A model generated the notes under the pieces. It saw only the letters and a program-made list of their open reading frames with translations. It made no database searches and had not been told where the DNA came from. A stretch of DNA of 64,000 bases from Alphaproteobacteria bacterium (lineage in GTDB: Bacteria > Pseudomonadota > Alphaproteobacteria > Caulobacterales > Parvularculaceae), in NCBI GenBank assembly GCA_016125425.1, contig WGLT01000009.1, positions 62,001 through 126,000 on the forward strand. The letters run 5' to 3'. Positions 45,417-54,694 of the stretch are shown piece by piece. Position numbers and translations under genes: made by a program. Every line of letters begins with the position of its first letter. The stretch's first letter is position 1.

Positions 45417-45983
45417 TCAGCCCCTGAAGGGAACAGCCGCGCTCGGGCAGGTTCTGACTGTTTTGGGGCGCAGGCTCTGCAAGTCGCTCAGCCAGCACTC
45501 ATTGAGAATTGAGCAATAGCAGGCGCGGAACGAAATGTCGTTGAGCGCCCCGCTAAGCGCGGCGCGCAGCGCGCGATCCCCCGAATTGTCCTGCAAAATC
45601 AAGAACGGGCGCTCTTCTCCCGGCTTGAAAACGGTGGGGGCGACGGTGCTGGTATGAAGCTCGGCTTCCTTATCGAGCGCAGAGCTGCAACAAGCTGCGA
45701 GAAGCGCGCGCGCCGACGAGATGGGCTTGCCTTTGTAGAACAGCTCAAATGTCTCCGCCTTCGCGGGACCGACGCCGCTGTTCCAAACGGAATAGGTGAG
45801 GGGTGAGTCGCCGGCTCCCGCCATGTTCGCAGTGCTGCTGACCGCCTGCAAGAATGGCCAGGTGCTCGATGCGACGAGTTCTTCGTTCGCTTTCTGCGTG
45901 CGCACGCCGATCCATACGGAAATCGCCGAAACGAAAAGCGCGGCGACCGCGACGGCTATTTCAATCCAGGAGCGCTGCTGCAC
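45417..45983 (-). CDS. Membrane-anchored Cys-rich protein of unknown function
   Basis: 188 residues. One N-terminal membrane helix (EIAVAVAALFVSAISVWIGV) is followed by a hydrophilic domain of about 155 residues with several cysteines: the CC pair in LLAACCSSALDKE and a C-terminal group in SFRACYCSILNECWLSDLQS, plus one near the end. Beta-rich stretches such as LTYSVWNSGVGPAKAETFEL suggest an immunoglobulin-like or similar fold on the far side of the membrane. I do not recognise the family. It lies between mutY and ccrM, convergent with the former. Confidence 0.65.
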   Translation of the reverse strand: MQQRSWIEIAVAVAALFVSAISVWIGVRTQKANEELVASSTWPFLQAVSSTANMAGAGDSPLTYSVWNSGVGPAKAETFELFYKGKPISSARALLAACCSSALDKEAELHTSTVAPTVFKPGEERPFLILQDNSGDRALRAALSGALNDISFRACYCSILNECWLSDLQSLRPKTVRTCPSAAVPFRG

Positions 45984-46004
45984 GCCATCCCCCGAGATCG
46001 GTCC

Positions 46005-47269
<1,265 letters not shown>

Positions 47270-47273
<4 letters not shown>

Positions 47274-47899
47274 CGGGTTAGGGCGAGCTGGCTGAGCTCG
47301 TCTTTCAACATATTGTGGACGGGCGCGAAGGACCGCCGATGATGTGGTGTTGGCCCGTGAATCTTGAGCGCGTTGCGATGCGCTTCGACCGGATAGCCCT
47401 TATTGCGCTCCCACCCATATTGAGGAAATTCGCGCGCGAGTTCGCACATCATCCGGTCGCGCGTGACTTTCGCGATGATCGACGCCGCGGCGATCGAGAA
47501 GCTTTTCGCGTCGCCTTTGACAATGGTGTAAGCGCGGCATCTGAGCTTCGGTTTCATATTGCCGTCGATGAGACAGACAGCCGGCCGGACGGGCAGACTC
47601 GCCACCGCGCGGGCCATCGCTAGCAGGGACGCCTGCGCAATGTTGACCTTGTCGATCTCTTCCACGCTGGCGAGACCGACGCCGATGCGCGCCGTTTTCC
47701 ACAGGGCTGCGGCGATTTCCTTGCGTCGCTTTTCCGTCAGTGTTTTGGAATCCCGGATGCCTGCCGGCATGCATTGTCTGTCCAGAATGACCGCGGCGGC
47801 GACAACGGGCCCGGCGAGGGGCGCGCGCCCGACCTCGTCGACCCCGGCGATGAGGCCTTCGAACGCGTCCTCGAATTCAAATGTCGGCGTTTGAACCAA
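47270..47899 (-). CDS. rnhB: Ribonuclease HII
   Basis: 209 residues from a TTG start. The active-site motif is IAGVDEVGRAPLAGPVVAAA with Asp21 and Glu22; further acidic residues lie in VCLIDGN and in the KVTRDRMM region. It cuts RNA at RNA-DNA junctions, removing misincorporated ribonucleotides. The usual DExGRG motif reads DEVGRA, Ala replacing the second Gly. It precedes ccrM on the same strand and may contribute readthrough to it. Confidence 0.95.
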
Positions 47900-47947
47900 G
47901 CCGCCCTCAACTGGTTTGCCGGAGCGAGTTTATGGCTGTGCGCGCCT

Positions 47948-49066
47948 TCAAAACAGCGAAAGTTGCCGGGTTTTTTCAACAGGAACGCGGAAAAGATCAT
48001 GACGCAGGGGCGAATTCGCCGCGCCGAGCCCCAGCTTGCGCGCCTGGATCTTGAAGCGCTCTGCGATCAGCTTTGCGTAAACGCTGCGCAGCTCGCTCGC
48101 GCGCGACCAGTTCACATCATAGTCGCGACCGCCATTCATATCGCGGATCAGCCGCATCACCTTTCCGGCGCGGTCGGGAAATACGGCCTCGAGCCATTCG
48201 CGAAAGAGCGCCGCGACTTCGAGCGGCAGGCGCAGGATCGTGTAGCCGGCGAACGCCGCGCCGGCCTCTTTCCCCGCTTCAAGCAGCGCCTCAAGTTCCT
48301 CGTCATTGATCCCCGGAATCATCGGCGCCGTCATAATGCCGACCGGCACGCCCGCATCGGCGAGTGTCCGGATCGCTTCGAGGCGGCGTTTCGGCGTTGA
48401 CGCGCGCGGCTCCATCGCGCGGGCGAGCCGCGCGTCGAGCGTCGTCACCGACAGCATGGTCCGCACGACGCCGAGCCTCGCCATCTCTTTAAGAATGTCG
48501 AGATCGCGCGTGATGAGCTGCGACTTCGTCAGGATTGACACGGGGTGCCGAAAATCGCGCAAGACCTCTAATAATCCGCGCATGATCTGATACCGCCTTT
48601 CGGCGGGCTGGTAAGGGTCCGTGTTCGTGCCGATCGCGATGTGCCTCATCGCATAGGACTTCGCCGAAAGCTCGCGCCGCAAAAGCGCGGCGGCGCTCGG
48701 TTTCGCGAACAGCTTGGTTTCGAAGTCGAGGCCCGGCGACAGACCGTAATAGGCGTGCGTCGGCCGGGCGAAACAATAGATGCAGCCATGCTCGCAGCCG
48801 CGGATCGGGTTGATCGAACGATCGAAGCCGACAAAGGGGCTGTCGACGTAGTTGATGATCCTTCGCGGCGACTCGACAGTGACTTCTGTCTTTAAGGGCG
48901 CGGCCTCCTCCTCCAGGTCCCAGCCGTCGCTCGCCGCCTCGCGCGCTAATTTCTCATAGCGCCCCGAAGCATTGGACTTCGCGCCGCGTCCCTTCTCCTT
49001 GTCTGGCGGCAGACCCTCTTTTGGGCGGCGGAGAGGGGGACGGGAGCGGAACGCGGCGCGAGCCAT
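47948..49066 (-). CDS. Radical SAM protein, PA0069/spore-photolyase-like family
   Basis: 372 residues. The radical SAM cluster motif is CEHGCIYCFARP (C-x3-C-x2-C) near residue 100, followed by a TIM-barrel with RHIAIGTNTDPYQPAE and VGIMTAPMIPGINDEE. It is in the PA0069 family, related by name to spore photoproduct lyase (SplB-like) but without an assigned reaction. It lies just upstream of rnhB on the same strand with a 48-bp gap. The reaction is unknown. Confidence 0.87.
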   Translation of the reverse strand: MARAAFRSRPPLRRPKEGLPPDKEKGRGAKSNASGRYEKLAREAASDGWDLEEEAAPLKTEVTVESPRRIINYVDSPFVGFDRSINPIRGCEHGCIYCFARPTHAYYGLSPGLDFETKLFAKPSAAALLRRELSAKSYAMRHIAIGTNTDPYQPAERRYQIMRGLLEVLRDFRHPVSILTKSQLITRDLDILKEMARLGVVRTMLSVTTLDARLARAMEPRASTPKRRLEAIRTLADAGVPVGIMTAPMIPGINDEELEALLEAGKEAGAAFAGYTILRLPLEVAALFREWLEAVFPDRAGKVMRLIRDMNGGRDYDVNWSRASELRSVYAKLIAERFKIQARKLGLGAANSPLRHDLFRVPVEKTRQLSLF

Positions 49067-49125
49067 GGCGCGACGCTAAGCCCGGCGATGGAACAAAGCA
49101 AGAACAAACTTTCCATATCAAGCGT

Positions 49126-49162
49126 GCTTGACATCCCGGCTTTTACCCCTAGATTGTCAAGC
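49126..49162 (+). promoter_or_regulatory. Promoter and inverted repeat of the membrane-protein/XRE operon
   Basis: TTGACA (49128-49133) and TAGATT (49150-49155), 16 bp apart, form a near-consensus sigma-70 promoter. They overlap an inverted repeat GCTTGACA (49126-49133) and TGTCAAGC (49155-49162), so a dimeric repressor could cover the whole promoter. The XRE protein encoded downstream is the natural candidate. Confidence 0.6.
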
Positions 49163-49185
49163 AAGCTTTACAGAGGGGGCCGGAC

Positions 49186-49581
49186 ATGTCCGAACGGATC
49201 AGGAGAGCCTGCGGGCGATATCAGATCGAAATGCTGGCGTCGGGCGTCGTTTACGCCGGCGTGCTGATCGGCGCCAAGTTGTCGGCGAAGTCGATCGACG
49301 AGCCGGCGACGGTTCTTCTGCTTGCGCTCGCGCCAATCGCGCCGCTTGCCTACGGCTTCTACGCTTTCGCGCGCTACTATTTTATCATGGACGAACGCGA
49401 GCGTCGCATCGCGGCGGACGCGGCCGCACTCACCTTGATGTTCATGATCGTCTCTCTGCTGACGATTGGATTTTTGCGGCTGTTCGGCGTTATTTCCTTC
49501 GAACCGGATCTCGTTTTATCCGCAGCGGGCGCAATCCTTTTCTGGGGGCTCGCCCGGATTGTGATCGCGAGCCGGCGCTGA
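49186..49581 (+). CDS. Four-helix membrane protein in a predicted autoregulated operon
   Basis: 131 residues with four predicted membrane helices (YQIEMLASGVVYAGVLIGAK; VLLLALAPIAPLAYGFYAFA; AALTLMFMIVSLLTIGFLRL; LVLSAAGAILFWGLARIVIA). The conserved-looking cytoplasmic motif YYFIMDERERRIAADAAA lies between helices 2 and 3. This type of small membrane protein commonly precedes a small XRE regulator. It probably senses or responds to membrane state, an inference. A Shine-Dalgarno GAGGG lies before the ATG. The next gene starts one base after its stop. Confidence 0.75.
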   Translation: MSERIRRACGRYQIEMLASGVVYAGVLIGAKLSAKSIDEPATVLLLALAPIAPLAYGFYAFARYYFIMDERERRIAADAAALTLMFMIVSLLTIGFLRLFGVISFEPDLVLSAAGAILFWGLARIVIASRR

Positions 49582-49582
49582 C

Positions 49583-49783
49583 ATGGAAAATCGCCTGAAA
49601 GAACTGCGCGGCGAGCGCGGCTGGTCGCAAGGCGATCTCGCCGAACGCCTCGATGTGTCGCGCCAGACGGTCAATTCGCTCGAGCGCGGCAAATACGATC
49701 CAAGCCTGCCGCTCGCGTTCAAGATTGCGTCGGTATTCGGATTGCCGATCGAGAAGATATTCACGCCGGCGAAGGGAGAGTGA
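49583..49783 (+). CDS. Small XRE-family transcriptional regulator
   Basis: 66 residues, essentially one helix-turn-helix domain: LKELRGERGWSQGDLAERLD then VSRQTVNSLERGKYDPSLPL and FGLPIEKIF. Such single-domain regulators bind as dimers. It is translationally adjacent to the membrane protein before it and to a 48-residue membrane protein after it. The inverted repeat over the operon promoter is its likely site. Confidence 0.88.
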   Translation: MENRLKELRGERGWSQGDLAERLDVSRQTVNSLERGKYDPSLPLAFKIASVFGLPIEKIFTPAKGE

Positions 49784-49786
49784 CGG

Positions 49787-49933
49787 ATGAAAAGGATGTT
49801 TTTCGGTCTGATCATGGGCGCGTCGACATATTTTGCGATGAACGCGGCGTTGCACGATTCAGCGGTCGCCATTGCGCTCGGCGCTGCGATGTTCGCGGTC
49901 GGGTTTGCGGCGGGCGGCCGGGCGCGCTGCTGA
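49787..49933 (+). CDS. 48-residue small membrane protein
   Basis: MKRMFFGLIMGASTYFAMNA begins this 48-residue protein, which ends AAGGRARC. It has two hydrophobic stretches (about 4-20 and 26-44) and a basic end. A good Shine-Dalgarno (AAGGGAGAG) precedes the ATG at 49787, only 3 bp after the XRE stop, so it is the third gene of the operon. Codon usage matches its neighbours. It is too short to assign and probably widely unannotated. Confidence 0.65.
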   Translation: MKRMFFGLIMGASTYFAMNAALHDSAVAIALGAAMFAVGFAAGGRARC

Positions 49934-50024
49934 CGCGCGTCTCATCTGGCTCGCGCCGCCGAAGCTTTTCGAGGAACCTTCATGGCCTTATGAAGAGGCT
50001 CGAAGCTTTGCTCAAGGATGGTCC

Positions 50025-50711
50025 TTGATCTCTGTCGTCATTCCGACGCTCAACGCCGCGCCGCGGCTTCGCGATTGCCTCGCCGCGCTGGTTCCCGCGG
50101 CGATCGAGGGGCTCGTCAAGGAAGTCGTCATTTCGGACGGCGGCTCGAGCGATGAAACCGCCGCGATCGCCGACGACGCCGGAGCCGTCTTTTGTGTCGG
50201 GCCGAAGGGGCGGGGCGGCCAGCTGGCGCGCGGCGCGATGCAGGCGCGCGGGGCCTGGCTCCTCTTTTTGCACGCGGACACCGTGCTCGATCCGGGTTGG
50301 CGCGCCGATGCGGCGGGACTCCTGAATGACGAAGGCCGCGCCGGCGTGTTCACGCTCGCTTTCGATTCGAACGGTTTCGCGCCCGCGCTCGTGGCGGCGG
50401 GCGCCATGGCGCGCACGCGGCTCTTCTCAAGCCCATACGGAGATCAAGGCTTGCTGATCGCCCGCGCGCTTTACGACGAAATTGGCGGATTTTCAGACAT
50501 GCCCCTGTTCGAGGATGTCGACTTCATTCGCCGCCTTGTCGCGAAAAAGGGCCGCCGCGCGCTTGTGGTGTTGAAATCGCGGGCCGTCACTTCCGCAGAG
50601 CGATATGAGCGGGACGGTTATGTCGCGCGCGTCCTCAAAAATGCGCGATGCCTTGCGCAATATCATATGGGAGTGCCCCCGGAGCGCATCGCAGAGCGCT
50701 ATCGCGCATGA
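50025..50711 (+). CDS. GT2 glycosyltransferase (TIGR04283-like)
   Basis: About 228 residues from a TTG at 50025 with AAGGA upstream; a longer frame to 49872 lacks family similarity. The GT-A start is LISVVIPTLNAAPRLRDCLA, then EVVISDGGSSDETAAIADDA, with WLLFLHADTVLDPGW (DxD-like) and FSDMPLFEDVDFIRRL. This is the TIGR04283 family, usually next to a DUF2064 protein as here. The acceptor is unknown. Its stop overlaps the next start (ATGA). Confidence 0.85.
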   Translation: MISVVIPTLNAAPRLRDCLAALVPAAIEGLVKEVVISDGGSSDETAAIADDAGAVFCVGPKGRGGQLARGAMQARGAWLLFLHADTVLDPGWRADAAGLLNDEGRAGVFTLAFDSNGFAPALVAAGAMARTRLFSSPYGDQGLLIARALYDEIGGFSDMPLFEDVDFIRRLVAKKGRRALVVLKSRAVTSAERYERDGYVARVLKNARCLAQYHMGVPPERIAERYRA

Positions 50712-51316
50712 GTAAGGGGACGTTAATCATTTTCGTCAAGGCGCCGCTGGCGGGGCGCGTCAAGACGCGGCTTGGCCGCGACATCGGCATGGGGCGCGCC
50801 GCCGTGTTGTTCCGTCATCTGACGAAACGTGTTTTGGACGAGGCTGAGAAGGGTCCCTGGCGCGCAATTCTTGCAATTGATCCGCTTTCGGAGCTTCATT
50901 CGAACTTTCCGGCTTGGAGTCAAAGCTGCGAGCGCGTGGCGCAGGCGCCGGGCGATCTCGGCGCGCGCATGAAATCGGCGATGGCGGCTGTTCCGTGCGG
51001 GCCGGTGGTTATTGTCGGCGCCGACGCGCCCGGATTGAGGGCGGGCCATGTGCGCGAGGCGTTCCATGCGCTCGGGCGCGCCGACGCTGTGTTCGGGCCC
51101 GCCGAAGACGGCGGCTATTGGCTGGCCGGCCTGGCGCGCCGGCGCGCGGCGCCGCGCCTGTTTGAGAATGTGCGCTGGTCGAGCCGCCATGCGCTCGCCG
51201 ACACGGTGCGAAGCCTGCCGGCGAACTTCCGCATTCGCTATCTCTCCGAATTGCGCGACGTCGACGATGCGGCGGATCTGCGTATCGCGGGGCCGATTTT
51301 GCGGAGCGCCCGCTAA
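50708..51316 (+). CDS. DUF2064/TIGR04282-family nucleotidyltransferase-like protein
   Basis: 202 residues from the ATG at 50708. LIIFVKAPLAGRVKTRLGRD is the family's N-terminal signature and VVIVGADAPGLRAGHVREAF plus FGPAEDGGYWLAGLA the GT-A-like metal and active-site region. Members pair with TIGR04283 glycosyltransferases and have been named arsenosugar-biosynthesis glycosyltransferases, but the reaction in most genomes is unproven. It overlaps both neighbours by a few bases. Confidence 0.87.
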   Translation: MSKGTLIIFVKAPLAGRVKTRLGRDIGMGRAAVLFRHLTKRVLDEAEKGPWRAILAIDPLSELHSNFPAWSQSCERVAQAPGDLGARMKSAMAAVPCGPVVIVGADAPGLRAGHVREAFHALGRADAVFGPAEDGGYWLAGLARRRAAPRLFENVRWSSRHALADTVRSLPANFRIRYLSELRDVDDAADLRIAGPILRSAR

Positions 51317-51774
51317 TGGTCCAGGTCAGCGCGGGGCTGCTTCTCTACCGCCGCCGCGACGGGCTCGAAGTGTTTCTGGTCCATCCCGGCGGGCCGTTCT
51401 GGGCGAAGAAGGATGTCGGCGCGTGGTCTGTTCCGAAAGGGCTCGTGCGCGCCGGGGAAGAGCCGCTTGCCGCGGCGCTGCGCGAATTCGCGGAGGAAGC
51501 AGGCCCTGTCCCGGCGGGCGAGGTTTTCGATCTCGGCGCGTTTCGTCAGCCGAGCCGCAAAATCATTCGCGCTTTCGCGCTGGAGGGGCAATTCGATCCG
51601 AGCAAGTTGAAAAGCAACCGTTTCAAAACGGAGTGGCCGCCGCATTCGGGACGGCTAGAGGCGTTTCCCGAAATCGATCGCGGCGACTGGTTCGGGCTGG
51701 ACGACGCGCGCCTGAGAATTCTCAAGGGGCAAGCTGCAATCCTCGACGCCCTCGAAAAGAGAATCGGCCGGTGA
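51316..51774 (+). CDS. Nudix hydrolase
   Basis: 152 residues. It starts VQVSAGLLLYRRRDGLEVFL and has the Nudix box GX5EX7REUXEEXGU as GLVRAGEEPLAAALREFAEEAG, with metal-binding glutamates intact (quoted in part: LREFAEEAGP). The C-terminus contains FKTEWPPHSGRLEAFPEIDR, typical of NTP/ADP-ribose-like hydrolases such as MutT-related proteins. It closes the GT2-DUF2064-Nudix operon with start overlapping the previous stop. Substrate unknown. Confidence 0.9.
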   Translation: MVQVSAGLLLYRRRDGLEVFLVHPGGPFWAKKDVGAWSVPKGLVRAGEEPLAAALREFAEEAGPVPAGEVFDLGAFRQPSRKIIRAFALEGQFDPSKLKSNRFKTEWPPHSGRLEAFPEIDRGDWFGLDDARLRILKGQAAILDALEKRIGR

Positions 51775-51775
51775 A

Positions 51776-53263
51776 TCAAGCGGGCGCCGGACCTTCATAA
51801 GCGGGCGCGAGCATGCGGCCGAAAAAGGCCCGGACAAGGATCAACAAGGCGACCGCAACGCCCATGAAGGCCGCGTGCATCAGCCAGAAGCTCGCCGCAT
51901 TCATCTTGCCGAGCAGTCCGCCGATATAACCGACGATCATGTTTCCAAGGAAAAGATGCACGTAGTAGACCGCGATCATCGTGCCGCCGAGCCCTTTCGG
52001 CGCGGCGCGAGAGTAAAGCGCAAGGCCTGTCGGCAGCACCATGGCGAATCCGAGGTCATTGACGATATGAAAGGCGAAGGCCCAGACGATTGATACCGGA
52101 TGACCGGTCGCAGCGACGCGCCATGAAGCAAGAGCGAGCACGATCGGCGCAAAGGCGGTGACGGATGTCCCGATGACAATCTTGGTGATCTCGTCGGGTT
52201 CGGCCCAATGCTTCGACCACCAGCGCCAGAACCAGATCACGCCGGCCATGAGTCCGGTGGAGACGAAAGCGTCCACTGAAAGCATCCAGGTGATCGGCAT
52301 TTCATTGCCGAAAAACTTTAGCTGAAAGTTCTTCTCCGCCCAGATCAGATAGGCGTTGAAAATTTCCTGGTTGCTGACCAGCGAAAGCGCAAGGACCGGC
52401 AAGAGCGCGATCAGAATGGCGATGACGCGCCAGTCCCGGCCACGGAGCGGCGCGTGCGTTTGTTTCTCGCCGTCTTTGCGCGATGTTTCCGGGGGAAAGG
52501 TTTTGCGTCCGGAAAGATAGGTTGCAAGCCCGATGGCCATGCCCGCGCCGGCGGCGCCGAATCCCCAATGCCATCCGACAGTCTGACCCAGCGTGCCGCA
52601 AACGAGCGGCGACACGATCACCGCGATCTGGATGCCGAGATAGTAGACCATGAATCCGTCGGCGCGACGGGGGTCGTTTTCGGCGTATAGATCGCCGACC
52701 TGCGCGGCGATATTGCCTTTGAAGCAGCCGACGCCGAGCAGAAGACATAAGAGAGCGGGCAGCAGACTCGCTTCGATCGCCATCAGAAAATGGCCGATCG
52801 CCATCAACATCGCGCCGATCGTAACGGTGCGCGTCCGGCCGAGCACGCGATCGGCGAGCCAGCCGCCGGCGAGCGGGGTCACGTAGACGAGTCCCGCATA
52901 GAGGCCGAAAATCGCGCTCGCCAGCGCCTGCGGGGAAAGAGGGCCGTAGAAAAATTCGATCGCGCGCTGGAACGGCGCGAACCCCCAGACATGACCGATA
53001 CGCTCGGGCTTCAACAGGTAGTGCGTCAGATAGAGGACTAGCAGCGCCTGCATCCCGTAATAGGAGAAGCGCTCCCACACCTCGGACATCGACAGCCAGC
53101 CGAGGCCTGCCGGGTGACCGAAAAAGCCGGTCCGCGACTTCATTTTTTCCTGGAATTCATCGAGCGGCGATATCGCGTCGTCGCTGTCGTGCTTGGCCGC
53201 TGTCGCCGGCCCGTTTGCGCCCTGAATTCCGGTCGTCGCCACGCCGGTCCCCTTCCTCGCCAT
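51776..53263 (-). CDS. POT/PTR2-family peptide transporter (second copy)
   Basis: 495 residues, the same length as the window's first POT gene but clearly diverged from it. The ExxERFxYY motif is MSEVWERFSYYGM near residue 60, and the PTR2 signature region reads FMVYYLGIQIAVIVSPLVCG, where the first copy has GIN. A hydrophilic N-terminus of about 45 residues precedes the first helix. It imports small peptides or related compounds with protons. Its stop nearly abuts the convergent Nudix stop. Confidence 0.9.
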   Translation of the reverse strand: MARKGTGVATTGIQGANGPATAAKHDSDDAISPLDEFQEKMKSRTGFFGHPAGLGWLSMSEVWERFSYYGMQALLVLYLTHYLLKPERIGHVWGFAPFQRAIEFFYGPLSPQALASAIFGLYAGLVYVTPLAGGWLADRVLGRTRTVTIGAMLMAIGHFLMAIEASLLPALLCLLLGVGCFKGNIAAQVGDLYAENDPRRADGFMVYYLGIQIAVIVSPLVCGTLGQTVGWHWGFGAAGAGMAIGLATYLSGRKTFPPETSRKDGEKQTHAPLRGRDWRVIAILIALLPVLALSLVSNQEIFNAYLIWAEKNFQLKFFGNEMPITWMLSVDAFVSTGLMAGVIWFWRWWSKHWAEPDEITKIVIGTSVTAFAPIVLALASWRVAATGHPVSIVWAFAFHIVNDLGFAMVLPTGLALYSRAAPKGLGGTMIAVYYVHLFLGNMIVGYIGGLLGKMNAASFWLMHAAFMGVAVALLILVRAFFGRMLAPAYEGPAPA

Positions 53264-53359
53264 GAGCCCCGGTTTGTCCGTGGCCGAATTAGGCGAGACG
53301 AGTCAAGCGCTTGAGGACGATTCCGGACTCTGCGCCGCAGCTCGGCCCTTCGCCCGCGC

Positions 53360-53530
53360 CTAGCCCGCGGCCGGCGCGAAATGCACGCCGAAATAATATG
53401 GCCAGACGCATAGCGCGATCACGCCCTTCCAGAATCCGAGCTTCAGATAGCCGATGGAGAAGAGCCAGCCTGCAAACCAGAAAAGCCCCAGCGGCGAGTG
53501 CTGTTCGATATTGATGCTCTTCCTGTTCAT
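53360..53530 (-). CDS. 56-residue small membrane protein
   Basis: A 56-residue protein beginning MNRKSINIEQHSPLGLFWFA, with two hydrophobic, aromatic-rich segments (about 13-28 and 32-47) and ending FGVHFAPAAG. AAAGGAG lies 8 bp before the ATG, an excellent ribosome site. It sits alone between the second POT gene and the NDUFA9-like gene. Its aromatic content (Trp, Phe, Tyr) suggests a membrane-interface role. I do not recognise it; it may be an overlooked conserved microprotein. Confidence 0.7.
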   Translation of the reverse strand: MNRKSINIEQHSPLGLFWFAGWLFSIGYLKLGFWKGVIALCVWPYYFGVHFAPAAG

Positions 53531-53704
53531 GTTCCGCGCTCCTTTGCCGCGGGGGAACTATCGCGGGGGCGAAGGCGAGGCGGCCTTGAGCGAGGTCAAG
53601 CCGCAGAACCGTCCGCCGCGTTGTTTCGGCAGGGAAATTCGGATAGGCGTTCGCCCCGGCCCCGGCGCGTCCGGGCGACAGGAAGCAGCGAAGGGTTTTT
53701 CGAC

Positions 53705-54688
53705 ATGGCCAAGCTCGCCGTCGTTTTTGGCGGTTCCGGCTTCATTGGACGCAATGTCGTGCGCGAGCTCGCCAAGCGCGGCTGGCGCGTGCGCGTCGCG
53801 GTTCGCCGGCCGCATCTGGCGCAATTCTTGAGGCCGATGGGATATGTCGGGCAGATCCAGCTCGCTCAGGCCAATGTGCGCTATCGGGAATCGATCGCCG
53901 AAGCCGTGAAAGGCGCTGATGCGGTCGTCAATCTCGTCGGCATCCTCAGCCAGCGAGGCGCGCAACGCTTTACCGCCGTGCAGACCGCCGGCGCCCGCGC
54001 GATCGCAGAATGCGCTGCTGCCGCTGGCGTGAAATCCCTGGTTCATGTCTCTGCTATCGGCGCGGGGCCGGCGGCCGGCAGCCTTTATGCGAGATCCAAG
54101 GGCGAAGGCGAAAAAGCCGTGCGCGAAGCGTTTCCGGCCGCGACGATTATGCGCCCTTCGATTGTCTTCGGTCCGGAGGACGATTTCTTCAACAGGTTCG
54201 CTGCCATGGCCGCATCGACGCCCTTCACGCCGCTTCCGTTGATCGGCGGCGGCGCGACGCGGTTTCAGCCGGTCTATGTCGACGACGTCGCCGACGCGAT
54301 TTGCGCGGCGCTCGAAAATCCGCAATGCGCCGGGCGCGTATACGAACTCGGCGGGCCGCGCGTCTATACCTTCCGGGAGCTGATGGAGCTCATTTTGAAG
54401 TTGACCGGCAGAAAGCGTCTCTTGCTGCCCATACCGTTCGCGCTGGCGCCGCTGCTGGGTCTGTTTGGAGAGGCTATCGCGCTCGTTCCTTTCTTCAAGC
54501 CGCCGATCACGCGCGACCAGATTCGCCAATTGAAGCGCGACAATGTGGTCGGAGAGAGCGGGGAAGAGAATGTCGGCGCGATCGAGGATCTCGGGATTTC
54601 TCCGGACACGCTCGAAGCGATCTTGCCGGCTCAGATGGTGCGGTTCCGCCGATACGGACAATTCGCCGAAATCACAGCGCAGGCGTAG
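53705..54688 (+). CDS. NDUFA9-like NAD(P)-dependent epimerase/dehydratase-family protein
   Basis: 327 residues from the ATG at 53705. The nucleotide-binding motif is AVVFGGSGFIGRNVVRELA. SLVHVSAIGAGPAAGSLYAR with YARSK, and TIMRPSIVFGPEDDFFNRFA follow. This matches the NDUFA9-type atypical SDR that in mitochondria is an accessory subunit of complex I and in alphaproteobacteria is often annotated complex I NDUFA9 subunit family protein. No nuo genes are near. It converges with sspB. Confidence 0.88.
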   Translation: MAKLAVVFGGSGFIGRNVVRELAKRGWRVRVAVRRPHLAQFLRPMGYVGQIQLAQANVRYRESIAEAVKGADAVVNLVGILSQRGAQRFTAVQTAGARAIAECAAAAGVKSLVHVSAIGAGPAAGSLYARSKGEGEKAVREAFPAATIMRPSIVFGPEDDFFNRFAAMAASTPFTPLPLIGGGATRFQPVYVDDVADAICAALENPQCAGRVYELGGPRVYTFRELMELILKLTGRKRLLLPIPFALAPLLGLFGEAIALVPFFKPPITRDQIRQLKRDNVVGESGEENVGAIEDLGISPDTLEAILPAQMVRFRRYGQFAEITAQA

Positions 54689-54694
54689 AAACGG

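Noticed and set aside
49872-50024. N-terminal extension of the GT2 gene
   Set aside because: It overlaps the 48-residue gene and reads as low-similarity Arg-rich sequence; the family match begins at the TTG at 50025.
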